Assembly: GCA_022563285.1 (NCBI GenBank) | Contig: JADFNQ010000113.1 | Location: 1 to 5,130, forward strand | Source of the DNA: Chloroflexota bacterium | GTDB taxonomy: Bacteria > Chloroflexota > Dehalococcoidia > SM23-28-2 > RBG-16-64-32 | DNA length: 5,130 nt | Direction: 5' to 3' | Shown: positions 1-4,417 of the stretch, piece after piece | Layout: every line of letters begins with the position of its first letter | Numbering within the stretch: the stretch's first letter is position 1 | Program-made: the position numbers and the translations under genes | Notes under the pieces: model-generated | The model's input: only the letters and a program-made list of their open reading frames with translations | What the model was told of the DNA's origin: nothing | Databases searched by the model: none

Positions 1-176
1 TGTTCGCCCGCAAGGAGGAGCTGCCGCGGGACAAGGACATCGTCTTCGTCTGCGGCGTCGGGCAGCGCAGCGCCCTCGCCTGCGAGATGGCGGCGGCCGC
101 CGGCCTCACCCGCCTGTTCAACCTGGAGGGCGGCACCGAGGCCTGGATCAAGGCTGGCAACCCGGTCGAAAAGTAG
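1..176 (+). CDS. Rhodanese-domain protein, C-terminal part (5' end outside window)
   Basis: This open frame enters the window at base 3 and runs 57 codons to TAG at 174-176. The fragment carries the rhodanese active-site loop CGVGQRS (fragment residues 17-23). Cys17 is in the position of the sulfur-accepting cysteine, and R22-S23 close the six-residue loop typical of sulfurtransferases. The ending, with LEGGTEAWIKAGNPV at about 41-55, matches the usual rhodanese C-terminus (GG..AW...G.PV). Family members move sulfane sulfur from a donor such as thiosulfate or a persulfide to a thiol acceptor, usually in the cytoplasm. The N-terminus is not visible, so it could be a stand-alone single-domain rhodanese or the tail of a fusion, for example to a metallo-beta-lactamase or a regulator. 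Domain call is firm; substrate is unknown. Confidence 0.9.
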   Translation, partial: FARKEELPRDKDIVFVCGVGQRSALACEMAAAAGLTRLFNLEGGTEAWIKAGNPVEK

Positions 177-195
177 TGCGCCGGCCCGGGGCGCA
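177..195 (+). repeat. Small GC-rich hairpin directly after the rhodanese stop
   Basis: TGCGCC at 177-182 is the exact reverse complement of GGCGCA at 190-195, giving a 6-bp stem with a 7-base loop that starts on the base after the stop codon. No T-run follows, so it is not a convincing intrinsic terminator. It could protect the 3' end of the message or weaken readthrough into the degV remnant. The spacer from 177 to 219 holds nothing else apart from a weak AGGA (206-209), 10 bases before the GTG at 220. Confidence 0.3.
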
Positions 196-219
196 AACTG
201 CAGTCAGGACGGCGACCGC

Positions 220-737
220 GTGAGCAAGCCATTCGCCATCGTCACGGACACAGGCCACAACATCCCGCCGGACATCGTTCGGGACCTGCAACTCCAGGAG
301 GTTCCCTTCACCATCAACTTCGGCGTCCAGGGGAGCGTGGACGATGGTGTCCTGGAGCTGGGGGAGTTCGCTGCCCTCCTGGATCGCTATGATAAGGGCG
401 CCGGCTACCCCACTACCTCTGCCCCTTCGCCGGGCCGTTTCGCCGACGCCTTCCGCCGCGCCTTCGCGCCGGGGTTGTCGTCCTGTTTGGCCGGGTGCGG
501 GGCCGCATGGATAAAGCGATCGAGTCCATCGTCGAGGACGTGCGCAAGACGCGCAACCTGGGACGCATCTCCGTCGTGGAGGGGATAGCGCCGGACCTCA
601 AGGAGGCGCTCATCCAGCGGCTGACGCGGGTGGTGAACGTGACGCGAGAGCAGATCGTGGAGTCCAAGATCGGCCCCTCGTTCCTCATCCACACGGGCAA
701 GCGGGCGGTGGGCGTGGTCTGGGAGGAGAAGGGCTGA
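220..737 (+). pseudogene. DegV-family fatty-acid-binding protein, internally deleted and frameshifted
   Basis: The N-terminal part starts at GTG 220 and reads about 85 residues that look like DegV: IVTDTG at 7-12 (family IVTDS) and PTTSAPSPG at 64-72, the motif contributing to the fatty-acid head-group site. After about base 470 this frame turns into unrelated sequence and ends at 588. The C-terminal part continues in another frame (phase of base 495). It reads GVVVLFGRVRGRMDKAIE from about 471, then GPSFLIHTGKRAVGV, matching the DegV C-terminus (RVRTRKKA... and GTHTGPGALGV), and stops at 735-737. The two halves total about 170-175 residues against about 280 for the family. The missing middle includes the second conserved SS.LSGTY motif, so the product cannot be normal. 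An internal deletion of roughly 110-125 codons with a phase change explains this; an assembly mis-join is the alternative. Intact DegV proteins bind fatty acids and in Firmicutes deliver them to fatty acid kinase. Confidence 0.8.
721..733 (+). promoter_or_regulatory. Shine-Dalgarno region for the HAD phosphatase, inside the degV remnant
   Basis: A purine-rich run, GGGAGGAGAAGGG, lies 6-18 bases before GTG 740 and encodes the last residues of the degV remnant. It supports the GTG at 740 as the true start and makes translation of the HAD gene dependent on, or coupled to, the message carrying the remnant. Confidence 0.6.
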
Positions 738-739
738 CC

Positions 740-1441
740 GTGACCCGGCTGCTGCTGTTCGATGTCGATAACACGCTGCTGTGGAGCGGCGGCGCGGGCG
801 GTAAGGCGATGGGCCTGGCCTTCCACGACCTGTTCGGCATTGACGACGGCTTCAAGCGGGTGGAGTTCAGCGGCCGTACCGACCGGTATATCCTGGCCGA
901 GGCGCTGCGCCAGCACAGGATCGACGGCGACTACGAGGAGCATCAGGCGCGCTTCCGGGAGCGCTACTACGCTCACCTGCCGAAGATGCTACATGAGCGG
1001 CAGGGGAGGCTCATGCCCGGCTTCCCGGCCTTGCTGGACGTCCTGAGCAGGCAGCCGGGGGTCCGGATAGGGCTGGCCACCGGCAACTTCAGCCAGGGTG
1101 CGCAGCTAAAGCTGGCGCACTACGGCATCGACGGCTATTTCAGCGGCGGCGGCTTCGGCGAGGAGAGCGAGGACCGGGCGGTGATCGTCCGGCGGGCGGT
1201 TGAGCGGCTGGGGAAGGGGCTGCCCCGGGCGGAGGCGGTGGTCATCGGCGATACGCCCCACGATATCTCCTCGGCCAAGGCCAACGGCGCCATCGCCGTC
1301 GGCGTGGCCACCGGCACCAACTCCGTGGAGGAGCTCAGGGAGAGCGGGGCGGATGTCGTGTTCGAGGACTTCTCGGACTGGCAGCCGGCGGCCGCTACTT
1401 TGATCGGCGCCCAGACGGGCGCCCGTCCGGGCGGGGCCTGA
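740..1441 (+). CDS. HAD-superfamily phosphatase, phosphoglycolate-phosphatase-like
   Basis: This 233-residue protein has all four HAD motifs. Motif I is FDVDNTLL with nucleophile Asp8 and acid/base Asp10; motif II is LATGN with Thr114; motif III is probably Lys124 in AQLKLAHYGI; motif IV is IGDTPHDI with Asp171 and Asp175 for Mg2+. Residues from about 15 to 90 form the helical C1-type cap, which selects substrate. The fold and the GYFSGGGFG region resemble phosphoglycolate phosphatase/beta-phosphoglucomutase-like enzymes (COG0546). It is a cytoplasmic Mg2+-dependent phosphomonoesterase; the substrate cannot be read from sequence. The GTG start puts motif I at the normal distance from the N-terminus and has a good Shine-Dalgarno; it lies 2 bases after the degV remnant's stop. 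The last 47 bases overlap the convergent ATPase gene, and the C-terminal GAQTGARPGGA beyond the domain is probably disordered. Confidence 0.9.
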   Translation: MTRLLLFDVDNTLLWSGGAGGKAMGLAFHDLFGIDDGFKRVEFSGRTDRYILAEALRQHRIDGDYEEHQARFRERYYAHLPKMLHERQGRLMPGFPALLDVLSRQPGVRIGLATGNFSQGAQLKLAHYGIDGYFSGGGFGEESEDRAVIVRRAVERLGKGLPRAEAVVIGDTPHDISSAKANGAIAVGVATGTNSVEELRESGADVVFEDFSDWQPAAATLIGAQTGARPGGA

Positions 1442-2258
1442 TCTCCTCCGCGTAGAACCGCTCGATCGCCTCGTTCACCTCCGGGATGGAGGACATTCCG
1501 TTCTCTACCAGGCGCGTTAGGAACGCTTCCCGCTTGTCCATCTCGCTCAGCAGCGTCTCGGTGGAGATGCCGCACCAGCCCGCCAGCGCCTCCCGGTCCT
1601 CCTCAGCCTCCAGGATCGTGAAGCTGTCCTTGTCTGCGTCCCAGCGGACGATGCTGCGGTAGGCGAGGCCGTCTCCTCCGTCCGGCTGCAGGAACGCCAC
1701 CTCGCTGACGCGACGGCGGGCTGATTCGGTTCCGGCGGGGCCGTAGCCCAGGTGCAACGGTGCTATGAACGTGAGCTTGGCGATCTGGTCCGGCGGCACG
1801 CCGATCTCGTCTCGCAGGATCGCCAGCACCTCGTCCACCGTATCGGCATGCACCGTTGTCGCCAGCGAGTAGCCCTCCGCCATCAGCTCGAAGGCGCGGC
1901 GGGCGTAGCCGTCCCAGGTGTACACCGGCAGGTGATCGCTCATCTCGTTCACCAGCATGTAGGTGGGGTGAGCAGCCGTCTGCGGCGGTAGGCTGAACGT
2001 CTCCCCCATGCCGCGAGTGAAGTAGGCCACCGTCTCCGGGGGTGTGAGGGAGAGGAGGGCGGTGAGCGTCGCCGTCTTTCCCGCCGAAGGCGGGTCGGCG
2101 GCGACGATAAGCGATGCGCCCCGCTCCATCGCCAGCCAGAACATCGCCGCTAGGCGGGGCGGCATATTCCCCGCCTGCAGTATCTCCACCAGGGACATGG
2201 GCACCGGCGGCTGCCAGTGCCAGCCCCACCAGCTTACCGGCTGATTGGCGGCCCGCAT
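1395..2258 (-). CDS. Orphan VirB11/CpaF/PilT-type secretion ATPase-like protein with altered Walker A
   Basis: This 287-residue protein resembles the catalytic domain of type II/IV secretion and pilus ATPases. Walker A is DPPSAGKT at 55-62, where Asp55 replaces the first Gly of GxxxxGKT. The Walker B-like strand is YMLVNEMSD at 100-108 (family VGEIRD) with Glu105. The His-box equivalent is ATTVHADT at 133-140, followed by a helix and EIGVP. SLVEILQAGNMPPRLAAMFW at 22-41 matches the segment before the P-loop in CpaF/FlaI-like proteins. The usual N-terminal domain is missing; instead there is a short Trp-rich start (WWGWHW at 10-15). No pilin, platform protein or other secretion gene is visible nearby, so the role is unknown; it may move polymers, regulate, or act as a stand-alone ATPase. 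The ATG at 2258 is preferred because a -10-like box lies 10 bases upstream; Met21 is an alternative. The C-terminus (RPRPDGRPSGRRSK) is basic and lies in the overlap with the HAD gene. Confidence 0.75.
   Translation of the reverse strand: MRAANQPVSWWGWHWQPPVPMSLVEILQAGNMPPRLAAMFWLAMERGASLIVAADPPSAGKTATLTALLSLTPPETVAYFTRGMGETFSLPPQTAAHPTYMLVNEMSDHLPVYTWDGYARRAFELMAEGYSLATTVHADTVDEVLAILRDEIGVPPDQIAKLTFIAPLHLGYGPAGTESARRRVSEVAFLQPDGGDGLAYRSIVRWDADKDSFTILEAEEDREALAGWCGISTETLLSEMDKREAFLTRLVENGMSSIPEVNEAIERFYAEEIRPRPDGRPSGRRSK
1409..1432. repeat. 24-base near-perfect palindrome in the convergent gene overlap
   Basis: GCCCAGACGGGC (1409-1420) is followed directly by GCCCGTCCGGGC (1421-1432), its reverse complement with a single mismatch. 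The central 14 bases, GACGGGCGCCCGTC (1414-1427), are a perfect palindrome. It lies inside the 3' ends of both the HAD and ATPase genes. In RNA it would give a strong GC hairpin on either strand after opening a minimal loop. There is no T-run on either side, so a two-way 3' boundary or pausing element is only a possibility; chance in GC-rich coding DNA is the alternative. Confidence 0.45.
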
Positions 2259-2268
2259 GACGGTTACG

Positions 2269-2274
2269 ATGATA
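2269..2274 (-). promoter_or_regulatory. Candidate -10 box for the orphan ATPase gene (leaderless)
   Basis: On the minus strand TATCAT (2274 down to 2269) matches five of six bases of TATAAT and ends 10 bases before the ATG at 2258. Transcription would start within about 3 bases of the ATG. No Shine-Dalgarno is seen, in keeping with a leaderless message. No clear -35 was found. Confidence 0.45.
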
Positions 2275-2299
2275 GCGCATCGGCGGGCGGCGGGGCACG

Positions 2300-2308
2300 T
2301 GCTAGAAT
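2300..2308 (+). promoter_or_regulatory. Candidate extended -10 promoter of the dehydrogenase gene (leaderless)
   Basis: TGCTAGAAT gives the extended -10 form TGn plus TAGAAT (2303-2308), five of six bases of TATAAT. It ends 9 bases before GTG 2318, so transcription would begin at or a few bases before the start codon. There is no Shine-Dalgarno and no recognisable -35, as often seen for leaderless genes. If translation instead began at ATG 2327 or 2330, the leader would still be only about 12-15 bases. Confidence 0.5.
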
Positions 2309-2317
2309 GGGCGCACC

Positions 2318-3340
2318 GTGTCGCAGATGATGCTGGCCGCCTTCAGCGGCGGCAAGGAGAAGATCGAGGTCAAGGATGCGCCCGTGCCCGCGCCCGGCGC
2401 GGGCGAGGTGCTCCTGCGGGTGCGCGCCTGCGGCATCTGCGGCTCCGACCTCCACTTCTACCGGGGCGAGCTCCCCGCCCTGCCGACGGTCTCACCGGGG
2501 CACGAGTTCGCCGGCGAGGTGGCGGAGGTGGGGGAGGGGGTGCAGGGGTTCGCCCCCGGCCAGCGTGTGCTGGTGGAGCCCATCCGATCCTGTCGCGAAT
2601 GCGCCTACTGCCGTACAGGAAGCTACCAGCTCTGCCCCAAGCGGGTGCTGCTGGGCACATTCGTCTCCGGCGGCCTCGCCGAGTACGTGGCCGTCCCGGC
2701 CTACACGCTGTACGCACTGCCAGACGGACTGGACTTTGAGCTGGCGGCGCTGGTGGAGCCGCTGGCGGTGGCCGTGCACGGCCTGCACCTCGTGGACCTC
2801 TCCTTCGGAGAGCGGGTGGTTATATTGGGCAGCGGCAGCATCGGCGTCATGGTAGCCCTGGCCGCCCGCGCGCTGGGCGCTTCCGAGGTGATTGCAACCT
2901 ACCGATACGACCACCAGGCGGAGGCCGCACTGGCGGCCGGGGTTACGCGCGCCGTCCCGGCGGACGAGGCCTCGGGGTTGGCTGCCGAGAAGCCGGATGT
3001 GGTGGTTGAGGCGGTAGGCGGCCACGCCGATACGCTTAGCCAGGCGATAGGAATGGTGCGCCCCGGCGGGCGTGTCTCCGTGCTGGGCCTGTTCACCGCT
3101 CCGGTTCAGGTCCACGCGCTCCCACTCATGTTGAACGAGGTGCGGGTGACGGGCGGGATCACCTACTGCCGCCCCGGCCAGCATTCCGACTTCGATGTCG
3201 CCCTGCGCATCATCGGGGCGGACCCGGAGCGGGCACGCGGCATCATCAGCCATCGCTTCCCGCTCAAAGATGCAGACGAGGCGTTCCGTGCCGCCGCCGA
3301 CAAGTCCACGGCATCGGTCAAGGTGCAGGTGCACCCTTAG
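2318..3340 (+). CDS. Zinc-dependent medium-chain alcohol/polyol dehydrogenase
   Basis: This 340-residue protein is of normal length for the zinc MDR family (sorbitol and threonine dehydrogenase-like). Catalytic zinc ligands are Cys41 in GICGSD, His62-Glu63 in GHEF and Glu147 in LVEPLAVAVH. The structural zinc lobe is C92-x2-C95-x2-C98-x7-C106. The Rossmann domain begins near 165, with GSGSIG at 171-176. After the second strand the sequence is VIATYRYD (191-198), where most NAD-dependent members have an acidic residue (VDR-like); Tyr or Thr followed by Arg may favour NADP(H), which is an inference. It oxidises an alcohol or polyol reversibly in the cytoplasm; the substrate is not readable. GTG 2318 suits the leaderless promoter, but ATG 2330 gives MLAAFSGG, closer to the usual family N-terminus. 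It is transcribed divergently from the ATPase and convergently with the LON-domain gene, so it is probably monocistronic. Confidence 0.93.
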   Translation: MSQMMLAAFSGGKEKIEVKDAPVPAPGAGEVLLRVRACGICGSDLHFYRGELPALPTVSPGHEFAGEVAEVGEGVQGFAPGQRVLVEPIRSCRECAYCRTGSYQLCPKRVLLGTFVSGGLAEYVAVPAYTLYALPDGLDFELAALVEPLAVAVHGLHLVDLSFGERVVILGSGSIGVMVALAARALGASEVIATYRYDHQAEAALAAGVTRAVPADEASGLAAEKPDVVVEAVGGHADTLSQAIGMVRPGGRVSVLGLFTAPVQVHALPLMLNEVRVTGGITYCRPGQHSDFDVALRIIGADPERARGIISHRFPLKDADEAFRAAADKSTASVKVQVHP

Positions 3341-3364
3341 CCCCACCCCGCCACCCCAACCCAT

Positions 3365-3428
3365 CAAACCAACAAACCACTGAACCAAGCGATTCGTCTG
3401 TCTGCTGATTCGTAGCTGTGTTGGTTTG
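3365..3428. repeat. Imperfect long inverted repeat in the convergent spacer
   Basis: CAAACCAACA (3365-3374) and TGTTGGTTTG (3419-3428) are exact reverse complements, 44 bases apart. An outer pair, CCCACCCC (3342-3349) and GGGGTGGG (3451-3458), lies further out. The arms between are similar in composition but not exactly matched. The structure could form a long hairpin or cruciform, or be a worn short mobile repeat. Confidence 0.55.
3391..3413. repeat. Direct repeat GATTCGT, spaced 16 bases
   Basis: GATTCGT occurs at 3391-3397 and again at 3407-3413, in the centre of the convergent spacer between the inverted arms. CTGTCTGCT fills the gap. It is short, and may be part of a dispersed repeat or a protein site; chance cannot be excluded. 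Confidence 0.35.
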
Positions 3429-3471
3429 CTGGCTTGTTAGGTGCAGGGGTGGGGTGGGATCGGGGGAGCCC

Positions 3472-4122
3472 CTAATTCATGACGCCCAGCGTGCGCCAGC
3501 GCTGGGCCCGCGCCGCGTCCACCTTCGGCGTCATCTCGCGGATGGCGTCGGACAGCGTCTCCATCTCCATCTCCAGCCGCCGCCGGACTGAGAGCTCCTC
3601 CAGCAACTGCTGCTTGGTCCAGATGCTCACCGCCAGGCGCGAGGCCACGAAGTCGGCCAGCTCGCCGGCGACTTCGGGCATGGCGATCTGGCGTGTCCAC
3701 TGGTTTGAGATCGCCAGGTACAGACGGTAGTACTCGCCGAAGAGGGCGGCCACGGTGTCCCCCAGGTCTTTCACCTCAGCGCCCTCGGCGTCGGTGGACT
3801 GCAGCAGCTCCACCTCTCCCACCAGGTAGGGCGTTTCGCTCACGTTGTGCGACAGGCGAAAGCGCTGCTCGCCGAGGCACACCAGGTTCATGCGCCCCTC
3901 CTCCAGGTGCTGAACGCGGACGATGCGGGCGGTGGTCCCCATCTCGAACGGTTCGGCAACCTTGCCCACCTCGTTGCCGGAGCGGATGAGCAGCACTCCG
4001 ATCGGTGATTTGCTCTCCAGGCAGCGCCCGATCATCAGCTTGTAGCGCTCCTCGAAGATGTGGAGAGGCAGGGTTGTCCCGGGGAAAAGGACGGAGTTCA
4101 GGGGGAACAGCGACAGTTCCAT
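3472..4122 (-). CDS. LON substrate-binding-domain protein (stand-alone, no protease domain)
   Basis: This 216-residue protein begins with the LON N-terminal domain signature (PF02190): LFPLNSVLFPGTTLPLHIFE at 5-24, then EERYKLMI. IGVLLIR at 41-47 and MGTTARIVRV at 61-70 follow the same domain, and LVCLGEQRFRL at 80-90 is its usual late strand. The domain spans about 1-110. The rest, about 115-200, is helical (AMPEVAGELADFVASRLAV and a Glu/Met-rich helix near 175-195), as in the N-terminal region of Lon proteases and in YcaP/cereblon-type stand-alone LON proteins. No AAA+ or protease domain is present, so it is not a protease itself. Its role is unknown; protein binding or adaptor work is an inference. 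The ATG lies 9 bases after the DUF2007 stop, so the two are probably co-transcribed. The upstream Shine-Dalgarno is weak, which may mean translational coupling. Confidence 0.9.
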   Translation of the reverse strand: MELSLFPLNSVLFPGTTLPLHIFEERYKLMIGRCLESKSPIGVLLIRSGNEVGKVAEPFEMGTTARIVRVQHLEEGRMNLVCLGEQRFRLSHNVSETPYLVGEVELLQSTDAEGAEVKDLGDTVAALFGEYYRLYLAISNQWTRQIAMPEVAGELADFVASRLAVSIWTKQQLLEELSVRRRLEMEMETLSDAIREMTPKVDAARAQRWRTLGVMN

Positions 4123-4131
4123 GGTGGACGC

Positions 4132-4371
4132 CTAAGCGGAGGGTTTGAGCTCACCCAGGACCCAGCGAGCCCGCTTCTCGTCCCGTGCCAGCACATACAC
4201 CTCGAGACTGCTGGGGAGGCCCGGCGCCACACCGAACGAGGTCAAGGGGTCGAGGCTCTTGATGTAGAGCGTGATGCCTTCCTGTTCCAGGGCGTCCTTC
4301 AAGACGTTGGCCTCGAGCTCATCTCGGGCCACAGCGACCTTCACCAGGCGGTCGGACTTGTTGGCGACCAT
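4132..4371 (-). CDS. DUF2007-family small protein (putative signal-transducing protein)
   Basis: This 79-residue protein fits the DUF2007 pattern (PF09413), a small ferredoxin-like fold distantly like the GlnB C-terminal region. It has a first strand LVKVAVARDELEANVLKDAL (9-28), where an N-terminal strand leads into a helix that scans 'A.vl...L...GI'. Next comes GITLYIKSLDPL (32-43), then a loop (FGVAPGLPSS, 46-55). The last strand-helix is LEVYVLARDEKRARWVLGEL (56-75), matching the family's 'evlV...d...A..ll'. It is soluble with no signal peptide. The biochemical function of the family is not established. ATG 4371 is the only good start, and an extended -10-like box lies 22 bases upstream. 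The LON-domain gene follows after 9 bases on the same strand. Confidence 0.8.
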   Translation of the reverse strand: MVANKSDRLVKVAVARDELEANVLKDALEQEGITLYIKSLDPLTSFGVAPGLPSSLEVYVLARDEKRARWVLGELKPSA

Positions 4372-4393
4372 GACAGTAAACGGGCGTAGAAAC

Positions 4394-4402
4394 AGTTTAG
4401 CA
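4394..4402 (-). promoter_or_regulatory. Candidate extended -10 promoter for the DUF2007/LON-domain operon
   Basis: On the minus strand TGCTAAACT (4402 down to 4394) has the TGn extension and TAAACT, resembling TGCTAGAAT before the dehydrogenase. The start site would be near 4387, leaving a leader of about 15 bases before ATG 4371 with no Shine-Dalgarno. No -35 is evident. It lies in the 46-base gap (4372-4417) after the NuoG-like gene, suggesting that the two small genes have their own promoter. Confidence 0.4.
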
Positions 4403-4417
4403 CACGGGGAGCGCCTG

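Larger units (their letters stand above)
3341..3471. terminator. Candidate two-way Rho-dependent terminator region between convergent genes
   Basis: This spacer separates the dehydrogenase (plus) and LON-domain (minus) stop codons and has no gene. Its left 50 bases (3341-3390) contain 27 C and only 3 G on the plus strand. Its right 50 bases (3421-3470) contain 26 G and 6 C, that is C-rich and G-poor on the minus strand. Each incoming transcript therefore first reads a C-rich, G-poor, little-structured stretch, the hallmark of a Rho loading site. No T-run follows a stem on either strand, so a classical intrinsic terminator is not seen. Confidence 0.4.

Noticed and set aside
177..195. Intrinsic terminator after the rhodanese gene
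   Set aside because: The stem is only 6 bp and no T-run follows; listed as a hairpin only.
495..737. C-terminal part of degV as an independent 80-residue gene starting at GTG 495
   Set aside because: No Shine-Dalgarno precedes it, and DegV-like sequence (GVVVLFGR) extends upstream of the GTG in the same frame, so it is the remnant of a longer gene.
413..976. Long minus-strand open frames opposite degV and the HAD gene
   Set aside because: They are antisense to recognisable genes in GC-rich DNA, have no family features, and are Arg-rich and low in complexity.
1409..1432. Intrinsic two-way terminator at the palindrome
   Set aside because: There is no T-run on either strand and the arms lie within both coding sequences.
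2492..3388. 298-codon minus-strand open frame opposite the dehydrogenase
   Set aside because: The plus strand encodes a complete zinc dehydrogenase with all ligands; the antisense frame is Gln/His/Arg-rich without any motif.
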